Assembly (NCBI RefSeq): GCF_031458235.1
Contig: NZ_JAVDYB010000001.1
Coordinates: 6,824,501-6,888,500 of the forward strand
DNA: 64,000 bases
From: Catenuloplanes atrovinosus
GTDB lineage: Bacteria > Actinomycetota > Actinomycetes > Mycobacteriales > Micromonosporaceae
Direction of reading: 5' to 3'
Positions 45,758 through 54,009 of this stretch are shown in pieces. Numbering within the stretch: position 1 is the first letter of the stretch; the number at the start of each line of letters is the position of its first letter. Below the pieces are notes generated by a model. That model was not told the DNA's origin. It did no database searches and saw only the letters and a list, made by a program, of their open reading frames with translations. The position numbers and the translations under genes are program-made.

Positions 45758-45785
45758 CCTTTTCCCGCTCCTGTTTATAAGGTCG

Positions 45786-46199
45786 CTATTTGTTGGCGGC
45801 CGGGAATCCCGCCACATGCTCGCGGACCCAGTCCACGATCGACCGCATGGTCGCGCCGGGACCGAAGATCTTCGCCACGCCGAGCCGCTGGAGCTCCGGG
45901 ATGTCCGCGTCCGGGATGATGCCGCCGCCGAAGACCACCACGTCGTCCGCGCCGCGCTCGGCCAGCAGCTCACACACCCGCCGGAACAGCGTCATGTGCG
46001 CGCCGGAGAGCACGGAGAGGCCGACCGCGTCCGCGTCCTCCTGGATGGCGGTCTCCACGATCTGCTCCGGCGTCTGGTGCAGCCCGGTGTAGACCACCTC
46101 CATGCCGGCGTCCCGGAGCGCCCGGGCGACCACCTTCGCGCCGCGATCGTGCCCGTCCAGGCCCGGCTTCGCGACCACCACCCGAATCCGCGGTTCCAT
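45786..46199 (-). CDS. Stand-alone cobalamin-binding domain protein (mutase small-domain type)
   Basis: 137 residues from ATG 46199. It is a complete B12-binding Rossmann domain as found at the C-terminus of methylmalonyl-CoA mutase: [19 protein letters not shown] with the DxHxxG cobalt-ligand motif, [14 protein letters not shown], and [17 protein letters not shown] for the nucleotide tail. The catalytic barrel subunit is not in the window. It may pair with a separately encoded mutase large subunit or act as a B12 carrier/sensor. Monocistronic. Confidence 0.88.
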   Translation of the reverse strand: MEPRIRVVVAKPGLDGHDRGAKVVARALRDAGMEVVYTGLHQTPEQIVETAIQEDADAVGLSVLSGAHMTLFRRVCELLAERGADDVVVFGGGIIPDADIPELQRLGVAKIFGPGATMRSIVDWVREHVAGFPAANK

Positions 46200-46588
46200 A
46201 CCTGCCGCACCTCTATTCAGCGACGAGACGTGCCCACAGAGCCACCTTAACGATCGTGAAGCCCCTAGGGGATGCGCGACGACGTCCCGCCCCGAATTCG
46301 AGGCACGGCTTTACGTTGAGTATTGATCAAAATTACGCAGCGCCACTAACGAACACGGGTACAAATGGTTACGAAATCCGGCATTCTGCGCCATGACGTC
46401 GCACACCCTGTCAGCAAATCGGCCGCAGAACTTGTGACCCGCCCACCGCTTGGCTACCGTGTCCAACGGTTGTCAACCGGGATACCCCGGAACGGCGGCC
46501 TAAACCAGCCAGTGTTCACCCACGGTTAAGGCGCGACAGTCCGGAGCGCCGCACCGCCCGGGGGGTGGACAGATATCGGAGGGTGTAC
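46200..46588. other. Divergent upstream region of the first M23 peptidase gene
   Basis: About 390 bases without a gene. The middle (46305-46400) is unusually AT-rich (GAGTATTGATCAAAATTACG) and probably holds promoters. I looked for the conserved parts of the c-di-AMP (ydaO) riboswitch, which often precedes cell-wall hydrolase genes in actinomycetes, and did not find them. GGAGGG at 46577-46582 is the ribosome-binding site of the next gene. Confidence 0.5.
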
Positions 46589-47332
46589 GTGCGTCAGCGG
46601 CTTTCATCCGAGCCAGACCGCTATCGCGGTCGACGTCGCGTACCCACCGTTCCCGGAAGCCGCTACGCGGCGGTGGTCACCACCGCGCTGGTCGGCGCGG
46701 GCGTGGTGGCACTGGGCGCGGGTGCCGCGCTGGACGACGCCAAGGGCGTCGACGCCGCCGCGCTGAAGAACTCGCTGGACAACGCGTCCGCCACCGCGGA
46801 GGAACTGGCCGAGCGCGAGGCGAGCGCCGAGCGCTCCACGCGTGACAGCGAGCGCGAGGAGTCCGCCGAGGCGGGCCTCGCCACCTCGCTGAGCGAGTCC
46901 CCCGATGCCTGGCTCCTTCCGCTGCACGGATACGACTTCACCGCGCCGTACGGTGTCCGCTGGGGCGAGGTCCACCCCGGCATCGACCTGGCCGCGCGCG
47001 AGGGCACGGCCTACAAGGCCGTGCACGGCGGCACGGTCAAGCTGGCCGGTTGGTACGGCGGCTACGGCTACGCAGTCATTGTCGACCACGGCGACGGCGT
47101 CGAGACCATATATGGACACTCTTCGCAGCTCATGGTGCAGGTCGGCCAGCAGGTCAAGGCCGGCGACACGCTCGGCCTGGTCGGCGACACGGGCCACTCG
47201 TACGGCTCGCACCTGCACCTGGAGATCCACGTCGACGGTGCACCCCGCGACCCGGTGCCGTTCCTGCGCGACCAGGGCGTCGACATCCAGCTCGAGGTCG
47301 AGCAGGTCTACGGCGCCGTGACGGCCTCCTGA
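46589..47332 (+). CDS. M23 family metallopeptidase (membrane-anchored)
   Basis: About 247 residues from GTG 46589 (GGAGGG 6 bases upstream); GTG 46565 is also in frame. A basic N-terminus (RQRLSSEPDRYRGRRR) and one hydrophobic segment (AAVVTTALVGAGVVALGAGA) anchor it. A charged, coiled region follows (LAEREASAERSTRDSEREES), then the LytM domain: APYGVRWGEVHPGIDLA (zinc His 129, Asp 133), GYGYAVIVDHGDG, and SYGSHLHLEIH (His 208, His 210). It probably cuts or binds peptidoglycan peptides; the position next to pcrA and sucC matches mycobacterial Rv0950c. Confidence 0.93.
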   Translation: MRQRLSSEPDRYRGRRRVPTVPGSRYAAVVTTALVGAGVVALGAGAALDDAKGVDAAALKNSLDNASATAEELAEREASAERSTRDSEREESAEAGLATSLSESPDAWLLPLHGYDFTAPYGVRWGEVHPGIDLAAREGTAYKAVHGGTVKLAGWYGGYGYAVIVDHGDGVETIYGHSSQLMVQVGQQVKAGDTLGLVGDTGHSYGSHLHLEIHVDGAPRDPVPFLRDQGVDIQLEVEQVYGAVTAS

Positions 47333-47350
47333 CGCCGCGCTCCTTCGTCA

Positions 47351-47385
47351 CCGCCCTTCCCGTAACCCGGGGGAGGGCGGTTTTT
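47351..47385 (+). terminator. Terminator after first M23 gene
   Basis: An 11-bp stem (47351-47361 with 47370-47380, one G-U pair) followed by TTTTT at 47381-47385: a canonical intrinsic terminator. Confidence 0.92.
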
Positions 47386-47596
47386 ATTGTCGCTGTTCAT
47401 CACGTCACATGAGTTTTTGTGTGCCAGCACACGCCCTCCAAGATCACACTTCCGGACGGTGCGGGCGCCGGGTGGACAAATCATCCTCGACCCGGACTGA
47501 TCTCTATCAATCCTGTCTAGGTTCTGATTGCCGGGCATAGCGTGATCGATCAGCATTCTTCGTCATTGCTGCTGCTCAGCCGACGGAGGTGCACCC

Positions 47597-49093
47597 GTGC
47601 ACGACCACGTGGACACCGGTACGACCCTGGCCCCGGGCCGCCACCGCCGCGCCTCCGGCCGCCACCGCCGCCGCCCCCGCCCCCACCCGGCCGCCGCGTC
47701 TCTCCCCCGGCCCCGCCCACCGGCGGACGACCTCGAACTCTCCATCGCGGCGGGGCCCGGGCAGCACCGATCGGCGGCCGGCCCCACGACCACGCCGGCG
47801 CCCCGGCAGGCGCCGCCCATGCCGCGCCGATCGGGGGATGGCTCCTGGACCACGCCGGCGCCCCGACCGGTCCAGCCCGCGCCGAGCGGATCGGCGGACG
47901 TCCTCACGGCCACGCCGGCGCCCCGGCACGCCATACCCCAGCCGCGCCGATCGGCAGAGGTCCTCACGACCACGCCGGTTCCCGCCATCCCCACGCGGCG
48001 CCCACCGGCTGGCGGCGTCGGCGCCGCGCTGGCGGGCCAGGCGACCGCCACCGCCCACGCCGCGGGTCAGCCGGCGGGCGGCCTCCCGGCCGCCGGCACC
48101 GACGGGGGCGTGCCCGCGGCCGAAATCCGCGCCGGCTCAGCGACGACAGCCGCCATACCCACCCAGCGCCGGCCATCCGACGGCCTCGCCACCCGGCCGG
48201 GGACCGAAGCCGCGCCCGTGGCCGGTCCACCGGCGGACGACATCGCCGGCGAGCCCGCCACGGCAGCGGCCATCCCCGCGCCACGGCCGGCGGTGGCGGA
48301 TGAGCACGTCGCGGACTCCGGCGACGAGACCGGCGGGACCGGAGCCGGCGGCCGGGGCGGGGCACATCGGCGGCCGGGCCGCAACGCGCTTCAGATTCGT
48401 CAGGCCGCCGCGGCCACGCTCTCCGTCACCGGACTCGCCCTCACCGGCGGCACGGTGCTCCACGGCGCCGTCACGGGCGCCAGCGGGGCACCGCAGGCAG
48501 CGCCGAGCGCGGTCACGGTCGCGGAGGCGCAGACGGAGGCCGACGCGGCCGAGCGGGCCGACGCCGCCGCGGCGGCGAACCGGGCCACCCGGCAGACGCC
48601 CGGGACGCCGTCACCCGCCCCGTCGACCACTCCCCCGGCGCGCGCCGCGAATCCCGCGCAGGACAAACCGAGCCCCACACCGACCACGGCGAAGCCCGCC
48701 TGGGTCGATCCGATGCCGGACGGCCGCACCACGTCCTGCTTCGGCCGGCGCTGGGGCCGCCTGCACGCCGGCATCGACCTGGCCGCGGCCAGCGGCACCA
48801 CGGTCCGCGCCGCCGGCGCCGGCACCGTCGTCACCGCCGGGTCGAACTACGGCGGCTACGGCCTGTCCGTGCTGGTCGACCACGGCAACGGCTTCTACAC
48901 GCACTACGCCCACCTGTCCCGCGTCTCCGTCGCGGCCGGCGACCGGGTCACGGCCGGGCAGCGGATCGGCGCGGAGGGCTCCACCGGCAACTCCACCGGC
49001 CCGCACCTGCACTTCGAGGTGCACGACGGCAGGTGGAACCAGGTCGACCCCGCCGCCTGGATGGCGTCCCGCGGCGTCGACCTGGGCTGCTGA
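47597..49093 (+). CDS. M23 family metallopeptidase with long repetitive N-terminus
   Basis: 498 residues from GTG 47597 with CGGAGG 9 bases upstream. Residues 1-265 are a cytoplasmic, Pro/Ala/Arg-rich region with 20-residue repeats (about 58-130). One membrane helix follows (AAAATLSVTGLALTGGTVL), then an Ala/Pro linker, and the LytM domain from about 372: TSCFGRRWGRLHAGIDLAAA (His 390, Asp 394), YGLSVLVDHGNGFYTHYAHL, and GPHLHFEVH (His 470, His 472). All zinc ligands are present, so it should be active at the wall. The huge disordered intracellular part is unusual for a LytM protein. It converges on pcrA with an 11-base gap. Confidence 0.9.
   Translation: MHDHVDTGTTLAPGRHRRASGRHRRRPRPHPAAASLPRPRPPADDLELSIAAGPGQHRSAAGPTTTPAPRQAPPMPRRSGDGSWTTPAPRPVQPAPSGSADVLTATPAPRHAIPQPRRSAEVLTTTPVPAIPTRRPPAGGVGAALAGQATATAHAAGQPAGGLPAAGTDGGVPAAEIRAGSATTAAIPTQRRPSDGLATRPGTEAAPVAGPPADDIAGEPATAAAIPAPRPAVADEHVADSGDETGGTGAGGRGGAHRRPGRNALQIRQAAAATLSVTGLALTGGTVLHGAVTGASGAPQAAPSAVTVAEAQTEADAAERADAAAAANRATRQTPGTPSPAPSTTPPARAANPAQDKPSPTPTTAKPAWVDPMPDGRTTSCFGRRWGRLHAGIDLAAASGTTVRAAGAGTVVTAGSNYGGYGLSVLVDHGNGFYTHYAHLSRVSVAAGDRVTAGQRIGAEGSTGNSTGPHLHFEVHDGRWNQVDPAAWMASRGVDLGC
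47768..47985. repeat. 60-bp imperfect tandem repeat in the M23 gene
   Basis: The motif CACGCCGGCG recurs at 47791, 47851, 47911 and 47971, exactly 60 bases apart, and CGATCGG-type segments recur 22 bases before each. The unit encodes 20 residues of the form RSADVLTTTPAPR. In-frame expansion or loss is possible. Confidence 0.85.
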
Positions 49094-49104
49094 CCGGGCC
49101 GGGG

Positions 49105-51486
49105 CTACATCTTCTCGATCGGCGCGTGGCGCAGCACCAGCCACACCTTCTGATCGCCGAAGTCGATCTGGGCGCGCGCGCCCGCACCCTGCCCCTCGAC
49201 CAGCAGGACCCGGCCCAGCCCGTACCGCTGATGGTTGACCCGGTCGCCCGGCGACACGGACGGCGCCTGGGCGCGCAGGTCACTGGCGGTGGCGAGCTTG
49301 CTCGCGTCGATGCCGAGCCCCTGCGCGATCTTCTGCGCCTTGCTCGTGCCCCCGACGAAGGTGGACGTGCGCGAGGTGCCGCGGCCGCCGACGCCGCCGC
49401 CCGAGCCGGACCACGTCGTATACGACCCCTCGGTGCGCTCCCAGCGGACCAACTCGCCCGGCAGCTCGTCGGTGAACCGCGAGGCCGGGTTGTACTGCGG
49501 CGCGCCCCACGCGGAGCGGGTCACCGCGCGCGACAGGTAGAGCCGCTGCCGGGCCCGGGTGATCCCGACGTACGCCAGGCGGCGCTCCTCCTCCAGTTCC
49601 TTGGTGTCGGACATGGCCCGCATGTGCGGGAACACGCCCTCCTCCATGCCGGTGAGGAACACGACCGGGAACTCCAGCCCCTTCGCCGTGTGCAGCGTCA
49701 TCAGCGTGACCACGCCCTGGTGGTCGGAGTCCGGCTCGTCCGGGATCTGGTCCGCGTCCGCGACCAGCGCCACCTGCTCCAGGAACCCGGCGACGGACGA
49801 CTCCGGCCCGTCCGCGGCCTCGGTGCGCTCGGTGTACTCCCGGGCCACGCTGACCAGTTCCTGGAGGTTCTCCACCCGGCCCGCGTCCTGCGGATCGATG
49901 CTCTCCTCCAGCCCGGTCAGGTAGCCGGACCGGGTGATCAGCGCCTCCAGCACGTCCTCCGGCGGCGCGGTCTCGGCCAGCTCGCGCACCTCGTCCAGCA
50001 TGGCCACGAACTCGTTGATGCCGTTGACCGCGCGGGTGGAGATGCCCGGCGCCTCCGCGGCCCGGCGCAGCGCGGCGCCGAACGAGATGCGCTCCCGGTT
50101 GGCCAGCGCCTCCACGCACGCCTCGGCCCGCTCGCCGATGCCGCGCTTCGGCGTGTTCAGAATCCGGCGGATGCTGACCGTGTCGTCGTCGTTGACCACG
50201 GCGCGCAGGTAGGCCAGCGCGTCCCGCACCTCCTTGCGCTCGTAGAAGCGCACCCCGCCGACCACCTTGTAGGGCAGGCCGACCCGGATGAACACCTCCT
50301 CGAACACCCGGGACTGCGCGTTCGTCCGGTAGAAGACGGCCACGTCGCCGGGCTTGGCCAGGCCCTCGTCGCCGAGCCGGTCGATCTCCCGGGCCACCCA
50401 GTCCGCCTCCGCGTGCTCGGTGTCCGCCACGTATCCAACGATCCGCTCGCCCTCGCCCTGGTCGCTCCAGAGCCGCTTGGGCTTGCGCGACGTGTTGCGG
50501 TCGATCACCGCGTTCGCCGCGTTCAGGATGGTCTGGGTGGAGCGGTAGTTCTGCTCCAGCAGGATCGTCCGCGCGTCCGGGTAGTCGCGCTCGAACTCCA
50601 GAATGTTCCGGATCGTCGCCCCGCGGAACGCGTAGATCGACTGGTCCGCGTCGCCGACCACGCACAGCTCGGCCGGGGGCAGGCCGGCCTCCGGCACGCC
50701 GTTGCCGACCAGCTCGCGGATCAACGTGTACTGCGCGTGGTTGGTGTCCTGGTACTCGTCCACCAGCACGTGCCGGAACCGGCGACGGTACGACTCCGCG
50801 ACCAGCGGATGCGACTGGAACAGGTGCACGGTCGCCATGATCAGGTCGTCGAAGTCCAGCGCGTGCGCCTCCTTCAGCCGACGCTGATACAGCTGGTACG
50901 CCTCCGCGACGGCCCGCTCGTTCGGCCCGTTCGCCTTCGCCGCGAACTCCTCCGGGTCGGTCAGCTCGTTCTTCAGGTTCGACACCTGGGTGGCGAGGCC
51001 GCGCGGCGGGTAACGCTTCGGATCCAGGTCCAACTCGCGCGCGACCAGCTGCATCAGCCGTCGCGAATCGTCCGCGTCGTAGATCGAGAACGTCGACTTC
51101 AGCCCCGCGTGCTCGTGCTCCGCCCGCAGGATGCGCACGCAGGCGGAGTGGAACGTGGAGACCCACATCAGCCGGGCACGGTTGCCGACCAGCGCGGCGA
51201 CCCGCTCCTTCATCTCGCCGGCGGCCTTGTTCGTGAACGTGATCGCCATGATCTCGCCGGGATGCACGTCGCGCGCGGCCAGCAGGTAGGCGATGCGGTT
51301 CGTCAGCACCCGGGTCTTGCCCGACCCGGCGCCGGCCACGATGAGCAGCGGCCCGCCGGCGTGCGTCACCGCGTCACGCTGGGGACCGTTGAGCCCGGCG
51401 AGCAGCGCCTCCGGGTCGCGGCGAGGCGGCCCGGGGCGGGTCGGCGGCGTGGGCTGGACCGGGGGGACATCAAACAGCGATTGCAT
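49105..51486 (-). CDS. pcrA: ATP-dependent DNA helicase, UvrD/PcrA type
   Basis: About 793 residues from ATG 51486; the longer upstream frame has no family similarity. SF1A 3'-5' helicase acting in repair and in removing proteins from DNA. Motifs in order: LNGPQRDAVTHAGGPLLIVAGAGSGKTR (Q motif and I), ITFTNKAAGEMKERV (Ia), VLVDEYQDTN (II), VVGDADQSIYAFRGA (III), LEQNYRSTQTIL (IV), VTLMTLHTAKGLEFPVVFLTG (V), EEERRLAYVGITRARQRL (VI). The C-terminus (GDRVNHQRYGLGRVL) is the Tudor-like RNAP-binding domain of PcrA. Matches mycobacterial UvrD1 in position. Confidence 0.97.
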   Translation of the reverse strand: MQSLFDVPPVQPTPPTRPGPPRRDPEALLAGLNGPQRDAVTHAGGPLLIVAGAGSGKTRVLTNRIAYLLAARDVHPGEIMAITFTNKAAGEMKERVAALVGNRARLMWVSTFHSACVRILRAEHEHAGLKSTFSIYDADDSRRLMQLVARELDLDPKRYPPRGLATQVSNLKNELTDPEEFAAKANGPNERAVAEAYQLYQRRLKEAHALDFDDLIMATVHLFQSHPLVAESYRRRFRHVLVDEYQDTNHAQYTLIRELVGNGVPEAGLPPAELCVVGDADQSIYAFRGATIRNILEFERDYPDARTILLEQNYRSTQTILNAANAVIDRNTSRKPKRLWSDQGEGERIVGYVADTEHAEADWVAREIDRLGDEGLAKPGDVAVFYRTNAQSRVFEEVFIRVGLPYKVVGGVRFYERKEVRDALAYLRAVVNDDDTVSIRRILNTPKRGIGERAEACVEALANRERISFGAALRRAAEAPGISTRAVNGINEFVAMLDEVRELAETAPPEDVLEALITRSGYLTGLEESIDPQDAGRVENLQELVSVAREYTERTEAADGPESSVAGFLEQVALVADADQIPDEPDSDHQGVVTLMTLHTAKGLEFPVVFLTGMEEGVFPHMRAMSDTKELEEERRLAYVGITRARQRLYLSRAVTRSAWGAPQYNPASRFTDELPGELVRWERTEGSYTTWSGSGGGVGGRGTSRTSTFVGGTSKAQKIAQGLGIDASKLATASDLRAQAPSVSPGDRVNHQRYGLGRVLLVEGQGAGARAQIDFGDQKVWLVLRHAPIEKM

Positions 51487-51571
51487 CGCGGTGAAGTCTA
51501 GGCCGTCGGTATGACAGGCAACCTTGCCGATGCCAAGACGACACGTGACCACCCTGGCGGGGGAGCCACCG

Positions 51572-53434
51572 ATGGATGAGTATGCGTGCATGGATCGATC
51601 TCGCAAGCGCCTCTGGCCGGTGCTGCGCACGCTGGCCACGCCGGCGGCCGCGCTGGCCGTCGCCATAGCCCTCGTCCCCAGCGCCGGCGGATCGCCGGCC
51701 GAGCCGTCGGTGGACACGCTGACGCCGGTCAGCGTCACGTACGGCCACGGCGGCAAGACCGCCAAGGGCAACTTCCTCAGCTACAACGACTTCCACGGCG
51801 CCATCGACCCGCCGGCCGGCAGCGGCGGCCTGGTCACCGGCGTCCCGGCCGGCGGCGTCGAATACCTCGCCACCTGGCTGAAGAAGCTGCGCGCCGAGGC
51901 GAAGGCCGAGGGCCGCGGCCGCAGCATCACGGTCGGCGCCGGCGACCTGATCGGCGCGTCGCCGCTGGTCAGCGCCGCGTTCCACGACGAGCCGACGATC
52001 GAGCTGATGGACCAGGTCGGGCTGGAGATCAGCTCGGTCGGCAACCACGAGTTCGACGAGGGCGTGACCGAGCTGCTGCGCCTCAACCGCGGCGGGTGCC
52101 ACCCGGTCGACGGCTGCCAGGACGGCGACGGGTTCGCCGGCGCGCGCTTCACCTACCTGGCCGCGAACACGGTCTACAAGAAGTCCGGCCTGCCGATCCT
52201 GCCGCCGGTCGAGGTGCGCCTGGTCGACGGCGTCCCGGTCGGCTTCGTCGGCATGACGCTGGAGGGCACGCCCGGCATCGTCAACCCGGCCGGCATCCAG
52301 GACGTCAACTTCCTGGACGAGGTCCAGACCGCGAACAAGTGGGGCGGCCTGCTCCGCGCGTTCGGCGTGAAGTCGCTGGTCCTGCTGCTGCACGAGGGCG
52401 GCCAGCAGAACTCGCCGCCGGCCACGCCCGCGCTCTCCGAGTGCGCCAACTTCTCCGGCCCGGTCGTCGACATCGTCAAGGGCCTGCGCCCCGAATTCGG
52501 CCTGGTCGTCTCCGGCCACACCCACCGGTACTACACCTGCGCGCTGCCGAACTCGCAGGGCACGCAGACCGTGGTCACCAGCGCCGGCAGCAACGGCACG
52601 CTGGTCACCGACATCGACTACACGCTGGACAAGCGGACCGGCCGGTTCGCCGAGATCACCGCGCGCAACGTCATCGTGGAGAACGGCGTGCGGAACGCGG
52701 ACGGCACCTGGCAGACCGACCCGACCGGCGCGCCGGTGCGCAACCCCGCCCTGGCCGACCCGGCCGCGAAGCGGATCGCGGACAAGTACCGCGCCGCGGT
52801 CGCGCCGATCGCGAACCGGGTGCTCGGCTCGATCACCGCGACCATCACCCGCGACGCCGGCGCCAACCAGGAGAGCCCGCTCGGCGACGTGATCGCGGAC
52901 GCGCAGCTGGCGTACACGCAGGCCAACGGTGCCCAGATCGCACTGATGAACCCGGGCGGCATCCGCGCGTCGCTGCCGTACGACTCGCAGACCGGCGGTG
53001 AGGCCCCCGGCCAGATCACCTACGGCGAGGCGTTCACGGTGCAGCCGTTCAACAACCTCGTGGTCACCCAGACGTTCACCGGCGCGCAGCTGAAGAACGT
53101 GCTGGAGCAGCAGTTCGCCGGCTTCGGCGGACAGACCGCGCAGCGCGTGCTGCAGGTGTCGGCCGGCTTCACCTACAGCTTCGACGCGACCGCCGCGGCC
53201 GGCAGCCGGGTCAGCAACCTCGCGCTGAACGGCACGCCGATCGACCCGGCCGCGACGTACCGGGTGACGACCAACGACTTCCTGGCCAACGGCGGCGACG
53301 GCTTCTCGAACCTGACGCTCGGCACCGACCGCACCACCGCGCCGGGCTTCGACATCGACGCGCTGGTCGCCTACCTGGGCGCCAACAGCCCGGTCGCCCC
53401 CGGCCCGGCCAACCGGATCACCAGGATCGCCTGA
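51572..53434 (+). CDS. Secreted bifunctional metallophosphatase/5'-nucleotidase
   Basis: About 620 residues from ATG 51572 with GGGGGA upstream. Sec signal: LWPVLRTLATPAAALAVAIALVPSAGG. The N-terminal calcineurin-like domain has LSYNDFHGAIDPP, ITVGAGDLIGASPL, SSVGNHEFDEG and VVSGHTHRYYTC, giving the two-metal site. The C-terminal 5'-nucleotidase domain has ESPLGDVIADAQLAY, ALMNPGGIRASLPY and TTNDFLANGGDGF. It dephosphorylates extracellular nucleotides so that nucleosides and phosphate can be taken up. A cytoplasmic cofactor pairing is not suggested by the neighbours. Confidence 0.95.
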   Translation: MDEYACMDRSRKRLWPVLRTLATPAAALAVAIALVPSAGGSPAEPSVDTLTPVSVTYGHGGKTAKGNFLSYNDFHGAIDPPAGSGGLVTGVPAGGVEYLATWLKKLRAEAKAEGRGRSITVGAGDLIGASPLVSAAFHDEPTIELMDQVGLEISSVGNHEFDEGVTELLRLNRGGCHPVDGCQDGDGFAGARFTYLAANTVYKKSGLPILPPVEVRLVDGVPVGFVGMTLEGTPGIVNPAGIQDVNFLDEVQTANKWGGLLRAFGVKSLVLLLHEGGQQNSPPATPALSECANFSGPVVDIVKGLRPEFGLVVSGHTHRYYTCALPNSQGTQTVVTSAGSNGTLVTDIDYTLDKRTGRFAEITARNVIVENGVRNADGTWQTDPTGAPVRNPALADPAAKRIADKYRAAVAPIANRVLGSITATITRDAGANQESPLGDVIADAQLAYTQANGAQIALMNPGGIRASLPYDSQTGGEAPGQITYGEAFTVQPFNNLVVTQTFTGAQLKNVLEQQFAGFGGQTAQRVLQVSAGFTYSFDATAAAGSRVSNLALNGTPIDPAATYRVTTNDFLANGGDGFSNLTLGTDRTTAPGFDIDALVAYLGANSPVAPGPANRITRIA

Positions 53435-53443
53435 TCCACATCC

Positions 53444-53494
53444 CGCCGGATGTGTCCGATAAGTGGGCAAACGCTTGCGCGGGCACATCCGGCG
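53444..53494 (+). terminator. Inverted repeat after the 5'-nucleotidase gene
   Basis: Perfect 11-bp arms (53444-53454 and 53484-53494) with a 29-base loop, starting 9 bases after the stop. A weak terminator, overlapping the proposed promoter of the chorismate mutase unit. Confidence 0.5.
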
Positions 53495-53504
53495 TGGGCA
53501 TACT
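53475..53504 (+). promoter_or_regulatory. Candidate promoter of the chorismate mutase unit
   Basis: TTGCGC at 53475-53480 and CATACT at 53499-53504, 18 bases apart, resemble -35 and -10 boxes of the main sigma factor. Transcription would start at about 53511-53512, on the GTG of the leader peptide, i.e. a leaderless leader mRNA. Confidence 0.5.
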
Positions 53505-53511
53505 CGACGGC

Positions 53512-53577
53512 GTGTTCCAGCGGGTGCGATTTTATGGCTACGGCGTCGGGAGTCCGGCAGCCGTGGGTCGCGCCTGA
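53512..53577 (+). CDS. Candidate Phe/Tyr leader peptide
   Basis: A 21-codon frame from GTG 53512 to TGA 53575-53577 that begins MFQRVRFYGYG: four aromatic residues in the first ten (Phe2, Phe7, Tyr8, Tyr10). The Phe7-Tyr8 pair uses TTT and TAT, codons that are rare in this genome. It lies between a plausible promoter and an intrinsic terminator upstream of chorismate mutase, whose product leads to Phe and Tyr. No Shine-Dalgarno is seen, in line with leaderless initiation. It is too short to be found by ordinary gene callers. Confidence 0.6.
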   Translation: MFQRVRFYGYGVGSPAAVGRA

Positions 53578-53624
53578 ACAACAGACCTACGAGAAGCCCC
53601 GGGCTCGTCAGCCCGGGGCTTCTT
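53550..53624 (+). promoter_or_regulatory. Candidate transcription attenuator upstream of chorismate mutase
   Basis: The terminator is a perfect 13-bp stem (53593-53605 with 53610-53622, loop CGTC) followed by TTCTT. An alternative pairing of 53550-53557 (inside the leader-peptide codons) with 53599-53606 (8 bp, one G-U) would break its left arm. A ribosome that finishes the leader covers 53550-53557 and allows termination; one stalled at Phe7 or Tyr8 leaves it free. The two states fit aromatic amino-acid attenuation. Confidence 0.55.
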
Positions 53625-53663
53625 CGCGTCCCGGGACCGACCCCAGCACGATCAGGAGACGAC

Positions 53664-53978
53664 ATGGCCACCGTAGTGGACCAGCCTCAGGACGCCGGCT
53701 CGCCCAGCCAGGACACCGGCACGGCCGAGGCGACGGCATCAGCGGCGATTCTGGAGATCCGGTCACGGATCAACGAGATCGATGATGCGATCATCGCGCT
53801 GTGGAAGGAGAGAGCGGCGCTGTCGCAGCAGGTTGGCGCGACGCGGGTGGCGTCCGGGGGGACGCGTCTGGTGTTGAGTCGTGAGCGCGAGATCATGGAG
53901 AAGTTCCGCGACGCGTTGGGGGCGGATGGGCCGCAGGTGGCGCTGCTTTTGCTGCGTGCGGGGCGTGGGCCTCTTTGA
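53664..53978 (+). CDS. Chorismate mutase, AroQ-delta type
   Basis: 104 residues from ATG 53664 with AGGAG 6 bases upstream. It rearranges chorismate to prephenate, the branch to Phe and Tyr. A single AroQ helical domain follows a 27-residue disordered start: ILEIRSRINEIDDAIIALWK, RAALSQQVGATRVASGGTRLV, SREREIMEKFRDALG and the C-terminal LLLLRAGRGPL. This closely follows mycobacterial chorismate mutase (Rv0948c), including the ASGGTRLV loop and the C-terminal RxGRG tail through which the enzyme is activated by DAHP synthase. Its position beside pcrA also matches that genome. The neighbouring leader suggests control by aromatic amino-acid supply. Confidence 0.93.
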   Translation: MATVVDQPQDAGSPSQDTGTAEATASAAILEIRSRINEIDDAIIALWKERAALSQQVGATRVASGGTRLVLSREREIMEKFRDALGADGPQVALLLLRAGRGPL

Positions 53979-54009
53979 GCCATTCGTCGCTGGTGTTCCT
54001 CCCTGCTGG

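Noticed and set aside
46200-47596. c-di-AMP (ydaO) riboswitch before the M23 peptidase genes
   Set aside because: Expected from actinomycete cell-wall hydrolase genes, but none of the conserved blocks of the family could be found in either upstream region.
53463-53663. Longer chorismate mutase starting at 53463
   Set aside because: The extension crosses the leader and the 13-bp terminator; ATG 53664 has a good ribosome-binding site and gives the family length.
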